DNA from: Diphasiastrum complanatum
Lineage: Eukaryota > Streptophyta > Lycopodiopsida > Lycopodiales > Lycopodiaceae
Length of the DNA stretch: 64,000 bases
Reading direction: 5' to 3'
Assembly: GCA_029204225.1 (NCBI GenBank)
Contig: CM055095.1
Coordinates: 51,681,836-51,745,835 of the forward strand
Shown: positions 33,340-48,000 of the stretch, piece after piece
Layout of the letters: each line of letters starts with the position of its first letter
Numbering within the stretch: position 1 is the first letter of the stretch
Translations under genes and position numbers: made by a program
The notes under the pieces: model-generated
Database searches by the model: none
What the model was told of the DNA's origin: nothing
What the model saw: only the letters and a program-made list of their open reading frames with translations

Positions 33340-34315
33340 ATTCTTGTGCTCTCAGACACGGCTCTCAACTTCAACTCTGCTAGAAGCCCTTTTGAGTGAT
33401 GAAGCAGTGCATCGACACCTCGGGACGTGGCATCAACTAATACGAAAGGAAGACAACCTTTCACAAATCATTATCATAAATGTAGATGGTATGTCTATCG
33501 CTGGACAGGAGGGCTGGACAAGAGGGCAAGAGGGCACCCTTTCGTAAATCAATGAACAGAAAGGTAGATGGGTAGCCAGCAGTAATGCTTATGCATTTGA
33601 ATAAGTTATCAACCAAAAATATGTCATGGATTGTTGATGAACATATTAGAGACAGAAGCTACGTAAATCTCAGGTGCTCCATCGCTGTTTTTGTAGCTTG
33701 GGTATAGTTTTTAAGAAGTATATAGTAGAGCCATCGCTGGCCAGCGGGCTACTACAAAGTGTAGTGAGTGTAAAAATTATTGAGTGGTCCATCGCTGGCC
33801 AGCGGATCTTTCTCATACATACATGTTAAGCAATTATTGTGATTCCCTATATGGAGTGAGAGCACTTTCCATATACAACAGCAGAGATAGCATAACAAAA
33901 GAGATGATTGCACAACATAAAGAGATAATTACATCGACAAGAGATGAAGCAAACCACTTACCATGAGGTAGAAATTATAGGAAGCAAGCTTGATAGGGTG
34001 CACTTTCTGCGCTTAGCAACTTGCTGAACCGTGTTGTGAAGAAACGTCGGTCGAGAGTGGATAATATATAGTAGTTTATGTGGAAGTTTCTTGGAAAGCA
34101 GCTTTTTGCCTTGATGGGTTGGCAACGAATTTTGTCCGATCATTTAAGCTAAGCTTAAAACCATAACAGATCTTATCTATAAAAAATGGTGGGAACAATT
34201 TGAATATTATAGTATGGGCTTAAAGGTGGTATTAGTGTAAGACCTTTAGATTAGAAGTTCAGTTGTTTTTGGCGTGGTACAACGTAGGGAGGTACCTTAA
34301 AATATAGAAGCATCC

Positions 34316-34436
<121 letters not shown>

Positions 34437-34914
34437 CCGCACTTAGTTCCTCTTGACAAAGCAAGACTGAAATCTTTTAAAGCCTTTATTCATAATCCAA
34501 CAAGGTAAAGTATAGCTAAAAAGTAAGATACAGTACTATAAAGCACCATAAAGCATAACCACTCTCAAGACGTCTAGCTGATACTTGCCACCATCCCACA
34601 AAACAAAACCGCTTGAGTTAGTTCGGTGAGGAAGACAAGTGTCATGGCTGAACGACAGTTGTTATTCATGTCCAAAAGAAGTTATACTACTTAACAACTT
34701 TAAATAGCATTTTAAACCATAGTCCAATCTTCCCATGCAACCGATGTTTTAGTGATAGGCCAAGCCATTATATCAATGTATCAGGGCGAGTGCCATAATG
34801 ATCAGCTTACGGTCCGTTGGTCCATGTTAGTTCGTTATAAACATAGTGAAGTATGAAAAAGTTTTAATCGTTAAAGTTTTAACTAGCCAGAAGACCTAGT
34901 GTGGACAACTGTGT

Positions 34915-34926
34915 TGGTATCAGAGC
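34915..34926 (+). other. Primer-binding-like site in the degenerate element
   Basis: TGGTATCAGAGC matches the initiator tRNA-Met primer site. A weaker copy of the surrounding phrase (TAGGTATTAGGGCAGATTCG) occurs near 35166. Confidence 0.7.
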
Positions 34927-36054
34927 AGATCCATGCTATACTGACCCAAGTGACCCTGTAAGGTATGTCACGCCTACTGTCCATACTTCTGAGCATATCC
35001 ATGCTTTCCATTCGTATCTCATCAAAAGCCTAGAGTAACACAAAGACGAGTACAGTTAAGTCCTTCCATGGTTGTTACATATGAGTAACGTAAAAACCAT
35101 GGTATGGGGACATTGTGTAGGAAAGATGTGATTAAAAAATAGTAAGAGAGTACCAATGTTTCTAATAGGTATTAGGGCAGATTCGTGCCATTCTAGTCCT
35201 TACGTAGAAACCATGCCTCTTACGCATATTCATGTTGTCTAAGATCACATTATTGGAGTCCTTACTGTTCATTTTTATGACAAGGTTTCATTTTGTGGTT
35301 GGTTAAATTGACTCATATACAAGGTTAGATGTGGTCTTATATTGTTTCTTTTTCCGAAAAGTGGAGGTAAAAGCACAACTATGTAGAAGAGTGCTATATC
35401 TTAAGGATGTATCGAATTGAACATACCGTGCTTGTTGAAGCCACAAAGCGTTTACTTACTCTAGAAAATTGTACCTGAATAGTTGTAGACATGGCTTCTT
35501 GAGAGGATGCCATTATTTCCTTTGCTTCATGATGACTCTTTCTCTTTGGATAGAAATAACTTTTTTAGCAAGTATTTGCTTATAAAGAATTGCAGAGAAA
35601 GGCGTATATAAATTGTATTCGAAGTGAGTGAGATAACTTGCATTTTGTAGAATCAGTTGGTGTCATACCTTTTTGTCGAGATAGCTAACGTTTTGGTTCA
35701 AATGTGAACCGAAACACACAAAGAAGAAATTGGAGCACTATGATGATGCTACATTAGAAGCAATTATCAGTTTCGTACAATGAGACCAGAGATATACAAA
35801 AACTTTTAGAAGAGTTATTCTACCAGAATAATCAAACATTAACGTATCCATCCATCCACCGCTAGATAGTAGAGGATGCTTAAGTGAAAAGTATCAGAAA
35901 AGCAAGTATGAGTTTGTAGTCCATCGCTGGATAGTGAGCCATTGATAGCTAAGAGCAGTTACTGAATGATGAATAAATGCTCCTACTGTCCATCGCTGGA
36001 CAATAGGCTGCTTTGTGTGTAATGTGGTAAACCAGTGAGTGCCAGAAGAGGTCA

Positions 36055-36365
36055 AAGTGTCCATCACTGGACAACATACTTCATTATCTATGCTTTACTT
36101 CATCCATATCAAGAAGAAGAGTCAGCTGTTCATCGCTGGACAACGACCTCTTTAATCATTTATGCTTATCAAGATGGGGAGTCAGTTGTCCATCGCTGGA
36201 CAACGACCTCTTTAAACAATCATACATATCAAGATGGAGAGTCAACTGTCCATCGTTGGACATTGACCTCCTTAATCAAAGAGTTTTATCTAAATGAAGA
36301 GTCAGTTGTCCATCGCTGACAACGACCTTATTAATCAATAAGTTTTTTCCAAATGAAGTGTCAAG
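36055..36365 (+). repeat. 60-bp tandem repeat built around CCATCGCTGGACA
   Basis: GTCAG.TGTCCATCGCTGGACA recurs at 36121, 36181, 36241 and 36301 with exactly 60-bp spacing. A further copy starts near 36055. In one frame it codes a repeat of VHRWTTTSL units, but stops and drift outside suggest a non-coding role. Confidence 0.9.
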
Positions 36366-36905
36366 CGAAGCATTCATGAGTTACTTTTTGGTAAAGAAGT
36401 GGCCAAATGAAAGGAAATGTCCATCACTGTCTATTGAGGTAGAATGGAAGTGTTTCCATGCATAAAGAGCGGTGTCCATCGTTGGACCACCATATTTTTC
36501 AATCCTACGAAAGCACTTCGAACATAAACAGTAGCTGGAGGTTATCAAAGCATCATTACTGTGAGAGTAAAGCCAAGCAAATGAGAGATGGATACATATT
36601 GTATGATAGAATAGCGTGAACTGGTAGGGCGCACTTTCAGCAAATGATAGAAGAAAGAAGACTCTTCTCTGGTATTGTAGATCAATTTCCCTCCAAATTG
36701 GGAATTTGAAATTAAAAAAAAAAAACCTTTGTCGATGACTCTTTATTCATTTTTAAGTGGGAAACCCATAAAGCAGAACTTTATTTTGTGAAGGTGTAGG
36801 ATGTTTTAAAAAAAAAAAACCCTTCTAAGCTTGGAGAGGCGGTATCTATGTATTTGTCCACGTGTTTGTTTGCGAAGCAGGGTGAAACTAAATGAAGGAG
36901 CATCC

Positions 36906-37070
<165 letters not shown>

Positions 37071-37829
37071 ACAAGACATCACATAGTCCCTCTTGACAAG
37101 TCAAGATCAAACCCTTTGAACCCTTTAATTTATATCATAACATATTAAAACCTAGCCGTATAAAGTCTTACAATACAGAGAGTACCATAAAGCAAAGCAA
37201 GTTTTAGGACACCCAGCTGTTACCTGCCACCATCCCGCACAACAAAACCTCACAAGTTAGTTACGTGAGGAAGACATGCGTCATAGTTGAGCATCAGTTG
37301 TTATCCATGTCCGAAACAAGATTCACTACCTTATCAACCATCCTAAAAAGTTAATGAATAGGCAAATTTTCGTAGATTATGGAGTAAGCCACTAGCCGTT
37401 TAGAGAACCGTTGGCCAGCGACCACTCAACCATCATGCATAAGCACCACACATGTACACATAGTAGCTAAAAAACTGCATGTGCCAGTTCGCTGTCCAGT
37501 GACTATGTGACTATCCACTACATGAAAGGATGGATATCATACATGTGAAAATGTTCACTCCTACTCTTGAGCCAACACTTGTTTGTAGAAGCTTACAACA
37601 AGTACTTGGAGGCTAGAAACCACTACCAATCTACGATAATCATAACATCCTGTGAGCTTATTCCCTACACAACAAAGCTAGCACATGATTTCTTCAAATG
37701 TGAGTTATCATTAAGCTAAATCATCGATAACACTCTTATCTTTGCTTGTAGTATCGTTCACACGACTACTCTTCCAATAGCATTCACAGGTCTCCTCTTA
37801 TCCAAGCAGCAATGGTCATGGTAGAGAAG

Positions 37830-38621
<792 letters not shown>

Positions 38622-40060
38622 ATGGCAAGGTTGAACGATGATGTGTTTCCAGAGTCTAGCAAGCTAGACGTAATGAAATATAACGTATGGAAGTTCAAGA
38701 TGCAAAAGATTCTCCAAGATCAAGAATATTGGGAGATCGTCAAGTGTAGAAATACCTCCTACTAGTAATAGAGAGTTGTGGGAGTATCAAAGACATAGGA
38801 GAAAAGCTCATCATATCATCAACTTGTCAGTTAGAGATATGATCATACCTCACATCAGAGATGTTGTTGGACCCAAGTAGGCTTGGGATAAAGAATTTGT
38901 ACGAGACTGTGAATCAGTCATGAATATTGTTCTTGACTAATAAGTTACACATACTAAAGATGGGTACAGGTGAAAAGAGAAACTACTTTGTTTGCGAAAA
39001 ATCGGGACATTACGCAAAGGAGTGCTGACACAACAAACTTAAGAAGAAGCAAGTGTTTATTCCTTGGATATGATAGTCAAGAGAAGGGATAAAGTTTGTA
39101 TGACTTGGAGGGTAAGAAAGTCATCATAAGCAAGGATGTAATCTTTGATGAGGAAGGAACTCATATAGATACAGAGATACCTTATGATAGGAAGCAAGAT
39201 GGAGGAATTCCTATCTTGTGTGACGAGTCATTACAAGAGCTTGAATCGACACATGTATCGCCTACACCAATCCAAGTACCTAGAGTGACCATGGTTGAGA
39301 AAGAAAAAAGGAATGAGAGATCAAGTATATGGGATACCTATCCACCTCCTACTTCACTTGGCAGGAGGCATCCTACATCAGATACTAGAAGATTGCCTAG
39401 ATGGTACTATGAAACTATCAAGGATAGTGTCATTTTGGAACAGAGAGAGTCCAATACACAAGGGAACTAGGAGATTGGCTATACTTGAAAAGCAACATGA
39501 CAAAAGGATTATCATAAGGATGAGAATGTTTGCTTACATGGCCATAATGTTGGAAATCAAGGATCCATCTACTTTCAGGGGAAGTGGAGTCTACAGAAGA
39601 GCAAGCTACGAATATCTTTACCAAAGGACTTGGGAAAGAAAAGTTTCAGAAGGTTAAAGAACTTCTAGGAGTAATAGATAACAAAGTAGGAATTAATATT
39701 TATTTTGTACCCCTACATGTTAGTTTGGCCATGCCTGCGTGGTATTATAGGGGCCATTCCTATTTATAGTAAGTCATTTTTTATTTGTCATGCATGTAGG
39801 TGGGCGCACTACTACTAGAATAGGACTTGATTTTAGTACTTCGAAATACATTTCGGGTCTTTATCCACAATAGGTAGTAATAGTAGCAATTAGCCTTTTG
39901 CTTTAGCTTTTAGCTAGACTAGAGAATCTATATAAAAGAGATTGGCACCCAACCACATTCATTCCATTGTATAGAGCTTTGCTCACTCTTCCATAATCTA
40001 AGCTCTCTTCATCTCTTATGCTAGTCTTGGTGTGTGTTTGATTTTAGACAACAAAGACAA
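38622..40060 (+). mobile_element. Ty1/copia remnant: gag and C-terminal pol pieces
   Basis: Gag opens at 38622: MARLNDDVFPESSKLDVMKY, then NVWKFKMQKILQDQEYWEIV, then stops. A zinc-knuckle remnant YFVCEKSGHYAKEC lies near 38983-39025. From 39096 the frame LEGKKVIISKDVIFDEEGTH is the copia post-integrase spacer. Near 39585-39680 STEEQATNIFTKGLGKEKFQ followed by KVKELLGVID is the end of RNase H. Protease, integrase core, RT and most of RNase H are gone. A presumed 3' LTR follows, with a TATATAAAAGAG box at about 39931. Its end is not fixed. Confidence 0.8.
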
Positions 40061-40337
40061 GGGCATTAGAGATCGTTAATCGTATAAATCATGTCATGAA
40101 TTTTCATCTAACCCAAAGCCATGTCAAGTAATGCTGCCAAAGACTTTAGAGATGGTTAATAATTGTATAAATTATGTAGTGAATTTTCATCCAAACCCAA
40201 AGCCATGTCCACTAAAATCTCTCTAGAGAAGAGTGCCCTATGGCATCAATATCTTAACATCTCGATATAAGAAGTCCTAAGTACACACATGAGCATAAAA
40301 TGGTTATTGGCTTAGATACCTATTCTTCTACTTCTTC

Positions 40338-40783
40338 AACTCACATATGTGAATCATGTATACTTACTAAACATACCCACAAGAACTATATCTCTTTTTG
40401 AAATTGTTCATAGTGAGATTTGTGGTCCTTTGTAGACCACCTTTGTAGGAGGAGCTCAATTCTTTATAACTTTTACTGATGATTTCTCAAGACACACTAC
40501 TATCATGTTCTCGAAAGCAAAATCAAAAGCTTCAAATACTTCAAGATGTTTAAGCAATATGCAAAAATTAAGATATGAGTCAAGCTCAAAGTTCTTGTGC
40601 ACATATGGAGGGGGAGAGTACATCTCCATAGGGAGGGGGGAGTACATCTCCACAAGGATGACTCATTATTTTAAAGCACATGGGATACAAAGACAAGTCA
40701 CATCATGTTACATGCTTCCACAAAACGAAGTTGATGAGAGTAAGATCAAGAATTTGAATTCCCAAGGACAATGCCTATTCTAG
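40338..40783 (+). mobile_element. Ty1/copia integrase remnant
   Basis: Broken frames read CESCILTKHTHKNYI (GAG-pre-integrase zinc part), FEIVHSEICGPL, GGAQFFITFTDDFSRHTTIM (first catalytic Asp region), SSKFLCTYGGGEYIS (second region, with Thr-Tyr-Gly where Ser-Asp-x-Gly-Gly-Glu is normal), then HGIQRQVTSCYMLPQNEVDE. In the last, the usual TPQQNGVAERKN is damaged and the catalytic Glu position is doubtful. A small duplication, GGAGGGGGAGAGTACATCTCC and again GGAGGGGGGAGTACATCTCC, is visible at 40606-40650. Confidence 0.85.
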
Positions 40784-40937
40784 GTTTTCCTATCTTTAGG
40801 AGCTAAATCAACAAACTACTAATGAAAAGTATCACTCAACAATAGTCCTTAAGTTAAAGACGAAAAGCTTATTTATGTACTTAAAAGAAATAACACACGA
40901 CATCATATATCTTTTGAAAATAGAAGAAATAATCCAC

Positions 40938-41045
40938 CCATGTGTGGTGGTAGAGGGTTCTTGGTGAGGGATTGACCACCCAAGTTCAAACCCCAACCAC
41001 ACATGGACTATGTCCAAAAAAATAAAATAAATGAAAGAACTAAAA
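40938..41045 (+). repeat. tRNA-like SINE head with A-rich tail
   Basis: CCATGTGTGGT (40938-40948) and ACCACACATGG (40996-41006) form an 11-bp terminal stem. Between them a TGGTGGTAGAGGG segment resembles a pol III A box, and AGTTCAAACCCC resembles a B box about 35 bp later. The unit is followed by CCAAAAAAATAAAATAAATG, an A-rich tail. It is not a functional tRNA: no proper anticodon arm is evident. Flanking duplications are unclear. Confidence 0.5.
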
Positions 41046-41199
41046 CGTGAAAAAATAATAATCACAAAGAAACCTTATGAAGGCTCTGATGTAGAGAGAT
41101 AATCTGCTTGAGACAAAGAAGAGTCTATAGGCATAGAGAGAGGTGGCGAGAGAGAAAGAGATGAGAAACATAGATGTTGGTAATAGAAAATCCCTTTTG

Positions 41200-41930
41200 C
41201 CATCCCTAGGTTGCCCCCATCACAGGGTTGACTACGTTCAAACACAACTATTTCTCATTTACTAATAATTAAAACACTCAAGTCTTTTTACTTCGGAGGG
41301 TTCTTTTATTGGCTAATGGGACCTCAACGCTCATCACATGGTTAATCATGTCCAAGGACAACAACTATTTCTCATCCGGTAATCAAGAGCACACCATAAT
41401 CAACCAAGAAGGGTCCTCTCCTTGGGTGGGACATAAGCTCTCATGATTCATCATAAAAGAGTAATGATGTCCACAAACATCAACTATTTCTCATCCATTA
41501 ACGAAGAGAAGGGTCCATTCATTGGCCAATGGGATGCAAGCTTTCATCATAAGATTAATCATGTCCAAAGACAACTTTTTGTAATGAAGAGAAGGGTTCT
41601 CTCCTTCCCCCAATGGGACATGATCTCTCATCATAAGATTAATCATGTCCAAAGACAACAACTAGCAAAGAAGAGAAGGGTTCTCTACTTGGCCAATTGG
41701 ACTTCAGCTCTCATCACAAGATTAATCATATCCAAAGACTACAACTACTTCTCACCTAGTAAGGAAGAGAAAGGTTCTCTCCTCGACCAGTGGGACATCG
41801 GCTCTCTCTCATCATAAGATTCATCATGTCCAAAGAGAGCACCTATTTCTAATCTAGTAATTTAGACAACAACTTTGATTGATCATGTCCAAAGACATCA
41901 ACTATTTCAGATCCAGCAATGAAGAGAACA
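41200..41930 (+). repeat. Tandem array of about 85-110 bp units upstream of THEP1
   Basis: AT(T/C)AATCATGTCCAAAGACAA, CAACTATTTCTCATC, AAGAGAAGGGTTCTCTCC and TGGGACAT..GCTCTCATCAT recur in this order about seven times with variable spacing. The array ends about 160 bp before the THEP1 start codon. It has no coding logic. Confidence 0.85.
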
Positions 41931-42090
41931 CTTGAATCTTGTTAACCCAAAAGGGTTATCTTCTTGGACTCTCAAAATACCTAAAAGAGGTGTTATTTCA
42001 TGCTCTTCTGTTGTTGGGTATTCATTCTCAAACATCAAGCCACAGTCTCAAGAGCACTGATCCATTGCAAGAGCAATGTTGCCCATTGGA

Positions 42091-45000
42091 ATGCAAACAT
42101 CTCCATCCAAGCACCTCTTCTTTGTCACTGGACAGCCAGTAAATTTTCAGCCCTTTCCTTGAATCATCAATGCTCCGATTCTCTCTTCCCAAATGCTTCT
42201 ATCACATTCAGTATTTTTATTGTGTTTTGATTTTGGGTTTTGGGTTTTGCAGGGAGTTGGCAAGACCACTCTGATCATGAAGGTGCTTGAGAGGGTGAAG
42301 GATGCGTTCCCAGAACTGAAGATTCAAGGATTTTACACTCGTATGTTCGATCCAGCAGTGCATTTGGTCTTTTTGGCAGCATTTCCGTGATTTTTTTCCT
42401 ATTTGATTTCGAGTTTTGTTTGGTGATACCTTCCAAAGTACTTCAGCTATGGTTGGTTTTACTTGATTTCTGGTTATATTTGCTTATACTGTGTTTCGCA
42501 CGTATTTAAAATTCACCCCAATTGCAATGCTGGACCCTGCCTTAAGCATCCCTTCTTTATTGTTTTTTTTGTTTCTGGGTTGTCAATTAGGTTTTGATCA
42601 ATAGCTGTTGAATGAAGCTCAATTTTTGGAAAATAATGCTTTCCCGCAGGTGAAACAAGGCAGGCAGGTGAGAGAGTGGGCTTCGAAGTTGTGACTGTGA
42701 ATGGGCAGAAAGGTGTACTCGCATCCTCTGGCGCAGGCGGGTAATGCTTCTTTTTTGTAATAAGTCTTCCTACATAGACACGTCATTACATTGTTTACGT
42801 TCCATTTATCAACCAAGGGTTTATGATTGAATTATTCCTTAAGGATAAGAACAAGAACATCTCAATTCAGGAGCAACCTTGTTGTACTTAAGATTGGCTG
42901 GTGTTTCCTTTGCTAAAATGCGTAAGCGTTCAAACCACAGAGGAGGTTTTCAGGGACTTAAATACATTTGACGGTTATGATTTATATTCCTGACTGCCAT
43001 GTTCGAACCATAAGCAGTACGACCATGCAGCCAAGATCTATGCATTTAGGGTACTGGCATCACCAACTATTGGTCAGGATGTTTTCTTCAATAATGATAC
43101 AGTTTATTATCTTCCAAGGATCTCAACATTCATGAATGTATTTCTCAGAAAAACCAGGCATTATTGTCATCACAGAGCGAAAGTACTCTTGTAAACGACT
43201 CCTTTTACTTGGGTGTATTTTGTAGCACCTGGTCATGCTTTGTAGCGATCTAATTTTCGATTTGGCTTCTATTAAATTTTACAGACCCATTTATTCCCAA
43301 TTGCTCTGTTTATCTTGTAACAATCTATTATAGATTAATATAAAATATCATAACTTTTTTTTGTTGAAATAACCATGAATAAAATACATGGGCATCTTCC
43401 TTCTCCTAGTGTTTTGGAATCCTTGAGGGATCTTTTTCTTCCTTTGACACCCAATCGCTTCTACACTCAATGTCTCCTCTAGGTGGGGTACCCCTACTCC
43501 TTAGCTCCTTCCCATGCCGTTGCTTTTAGCAAACGTGCAGCCCTAGTTTTTGTGAGGCATGCACGAAGTAGCACTTTCGGCTGTATCTTCATTTATGGTC
43601 ATTGCATGTGACAAACAAAGTATCAGACTCCAAATCTAAAACCTCACTCAAAACCTAGCATATCCAATACACAACGATCTGAAATTTCGATCCCTATTAA
43701 TTTCCCAACATGTAAAAACATTAGAAAGCATGAAACATGGTGGAGCTGGCTGCCTTGTCTCCTCCCAATCTTTGTTGCATAGATTATGATGAGGAATGCA
43801 TCTCTCTAGGCTCACTTATGCACAATCCTCAAGCACCCCTTAACCATGACCCATCCTAACGTTGACACATGGTCATTTCCATGCACAGTCAACAGTTGCC
43901 ACTTGGCAGTACCCTGACACATAGGCAAGTGAGTAGGCTGACATGTGTCACCCATACTACGTACACTGGACCTAGTGTCCCAGTGAGCATATGACATGTG
44001 TCATGTTTGATCGGTCAACCTTGATATGTGTCACTCATTCATTGGACCATGTTTCCCAATGAGCATATGACGTGTTGACTACTACTTTTTAGGAGGTTAG
44101 TCCAGCCACTCCTAATAACCCAATACCCTACACCAAAGCAACATGCGATTCAGAGGCTCAGAAGCTCAATTAATAGTATTATTTACATTTCTGTTACAAA
44201 GGTCACCACAGGCCAGTGACTTAGCCATTTTTGTAATTACAAAAAATACATCGGTACATAGAACAATAAACACAACTGGGATAGGGAGTAAAGGCTGTAA
44301 CACAAAGACACCATTAAAAAGCTTTGGAGCTCCTCTTTCCAACAATCTATGGCTCACTCTAATATGATAAGTTGTGTTGCTTTACTTGAATCATGTTTTT
44401 CTTCATGCTTTATGGCACAAAACCTAACTACAATAGTGCCAAATATGGTCCCTGGATGTTTCAAACCCTTAATAGACGTAATCATCAGTTCATTCAATGA
44501 TGTATTTCCCCAAAAGCATAACAGTACACTTGTCTGCCTAAACTATTAGTCCCTTTGATACATCGAGTATTCTACTTGCTAGATAATACAATTGTTTACC
44601 CAAGATTGCCAATCCATTGATCATCTTGAAGCTATTAATGAGACGGACAATGCATTGGCCACATGTCTTCATCTTAGAGGTTCTTAGAGTGAAGGAGCTT
44701 AAGGAGGAAGTAAATTCTTTGAATGAGGACTTGTATGTTGTTGGAGAGAGTTGGGCAAAGTATGGCTGCACAATAGTGTCTGATGCTGGTTTGACACCAA
44801 AAACATTTTATGAACTGCAGTTCAAACCCTAAACTACGTCAAAATGATACCAAGAATTGGAGGTTTGAACCATTGCCCATTCAAGCATTTTTTTAGATTT
44901 TTGGCATGAACATTTAAAGAGGGAGATGAGGGAATGTGAGAGGAGAAAAGAGATTGAGAGAGGAGAGAGAGATGGTGTTAACTTCTAAATTCTAACAAGT

Positions 45001-48000
45001 TGTAGCCTGGGCGTTGCAGATTGTAGTCAACTATGAATCAAGTTTCATTTGTCAACAATAATAAGTATTAACTTTTAAGTAGCTGTAATTTGTAAGCTAC
45101 TAAGTAGTAAGTTGTAAGTATCATGGATTGAGGACCCAAGAGTCAAAAGCCTTAGGAAGCAAAGATGACAAAATGACAGATGCAATAATTGACACAAACT
45201 GCAATTGCACTGTAAAGCCTAGTTACACCAAATCAGGACTTGTTTTTTGTTATGATAGAAGGCCAACAACAAAAGTAATCTAAAATAAAAAACCTTAATC
45301 GGTTTGACGATTTGAAGTTTGAACCTACTTGGAGTTCAATAGACTTGGCAACCTATAAGAATAGATCCAACAAAGTTCATCTTGCTACATCCGGATGTGG
45401 GAACCCACAACAAAGAGAGGAACAAAATCTTCTTGCTAGAGTTCGTCTAATCTTGCAACATACAACCAACAACTAGAGCTCACAAAGACTAGAAGGAGAA
45501 AACAAGACAAACGAAGAGGCTTGCCACGTGCATCACTCCTACTAGTGGGGATTGAACCTCAAGTCTTACTAGAAGCTAATCGACGAGGAGATGGAACTTT
45601 CTACACGCCTGAAAGCTACCCTAGTCTCCCATGCAATCACTTTTAACAAATGTCTAGATCTGAAAGAACAACATGCATGAAGCTATTTAATCGTCAATAA
45701 AAGTAGCTCTTTTAGCTATATCTTTCTATATGGTCATTGCTTTTTGACATGCAAAAACACTACCCTAAACTCTCAAGGTCCTCGTTCCTACGAGCTATAA
45801 CTCACTTTGATCCGCTAAATATTTAGGCTTGCTTTTTGCCGGAACAATGTTTCACTTCATATTTTATGGCATAGACTTGCAGAACAAAAGTGCCAACTAT
45901 GGTCCCTAGGTGTGCCAAACCCTAATTACACCTGATTATCAATACATTTGATGATACAATGCTCAGAATTTAAAATAGTACACTCGTTTGCCCCAAATAT
46001 TAGTATTACTACTTTAACAATTTGCGACTATCATACTAGGTAGAGAATACCTTTGTCGACCCAAGGTGGTTAGTACCTTTGACCTCTTGAAAGCTGTCAA
46101 CTAGATGACCGATCATTCTTTCATTCGCATAGTCAGTCCTTTATCAACCATACTAAGCAGTGGAGCATATTTGATTTCTTACACATACAAAAGATGAGCT
46201 GCCCAATCACTTGCATGTGCAGTACCTTCTTACATGACAATTCATTTTTTATTTAATGCCTATATTTGATAAAGTAGATAGATTGTTGCAACGGTTCCAT
46301 ACTACAAAAATCTTATCAATTGCCAATATTGTGAAGAGTAATGATATGAAAATCAGTAACCTTAAATACTTGTTAGAATTGAGTGAACTGTAGCTCTTTG
46401 GAAAGATAAGATCAAGTTTTTTGATGCTATTTTCGCATGTTGGAATTGATGCCCGCATGAAGAGTTATGACTGAGAGCTGTTTTTAGGAAGGCTTTGTCT
46501 TGTGAATTAGGAAGAAGTGCATAGAGATGTTTGTGTTGTAGTGTTTGCAGGAGTTAGGGCAAGAGGTTTCTCTTATGTATTGTCTACAAAGTTATTTGTT
46601 TCCTTTTGAAGGTGTGATTTGAAGATTCTCTCTAGGGCAAGAGGTTTCTCTTATGTATTGTCTACAAAGTTATTTGTTTCCTTTTGAAGGTGTGATTTGA
46701 AGATTCTCTTTTCTTAAGGGTCAAAGCTTTCTTGAAGGTTTCAATTGTATTGTGCATCTGGATTGTTGACTCTAGTGATTTAATTGCTACTGCAACCTAC
46801 ATCTTTCTCTCCTTGTCTCTCTGAAGCAATGCATCTTGCTCTTGTCATGTAAACTGATTATTACAATGGTTGGTTCCTATTATATGCTTGTTTTAGATGG
46901 ACAAAAGTCCTCCTTCCCACAATTGTACCGTGCAAAGTGAGTCTAGGCAAGGAATTTTGCATGGGATATCTTATCCAACTATATTGGACTTCGATATCTT
47001 TCCAAGTGTAGTGTGTTGGATTGTGTGGCATAAGCCTTGTACCATATTGATGCTTTTCCTTCGCGTTGGTATCTTTGCAAGTCATATGTCAGATGGATCA
47101 TTTACTTGTCTACTAGCTTGATTAGGATTGTGTGGTGGTGTCTTTGTTGTTGTTATGACATGGTGTTGCTCGGGGTAGTGCATGCATGTAGGCATGCATG
47201 TGCACGCATGATTAGCATGAGTATTTGTTACCTTGCATGTGTTGGTTACGAAGTGTACAACTTGCATGCATCTATGATTGGGTGGTTCAGGGTTACATCA
47301 TTCTTTATTTGATATGCATTCTAGAAAAAAGTTTATGGTGTTTTGTGAGTGATCCTTGGTTTGATTATTACAGTGTGTGGTGTGGTTGTGTAGCATATTT
47401 GGTTGAGCTTGCCCATCGAGGTTCAATTGCCTACTCGCACGTGGGTTGATACCTTGGGCCAAAGGCTTGTTAAAGCTGAAGAAAAAAGATATTGCATTTT
47501 GAAGTTTCTTCACAATTTGGCACCTCATCTTTTTCGTACTGTGTCCTTTTCTGCAAATTTTTGGATCTTTCTATTTCATACAATAAACGCTTCTAATGCA
47601 CTATTGTGAATCTTTTTCTAGACGTCAAGCTATTGTAGCCCCAATTTTAGGTCATTTTGCTAGCTTATGTTAGTGGTCTCACTTTTTTGAGTACTTTCGT
47701 GGAGACTTTTATGTCAGTGTAGTTCCTGCCATAGGACAATTCAAGTGCTGCTTTGCAAATCTTGATTTGGATCGCTATAAGTCCACTTACTAAGCTTTCC
47801 ACCTTTCAAGTGTTTACAAGTTTTTGAGGCCTCATTTTTTCGTACTTATAATGCTTACATAAGCTTTTACTAACTGAATTTCATTACTTTTCTAGTTCAA
47901 AATTGTTTCATCCACATTAGGGATTTTTTAATGATTTCAAAGAGAAGTGGGATGAGCAAATTCTTGGACCACACACTGGACACCAAATCAACATATGTTA

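Noticed and set aside
45540-45620. GGGGATTGAACCTCAAGTC as a tRNA B box on the minus strand
   Set aside because: The flanks do not fold as a tRNA and no A-rich tail is present, unlike the 40.9-kb unit.
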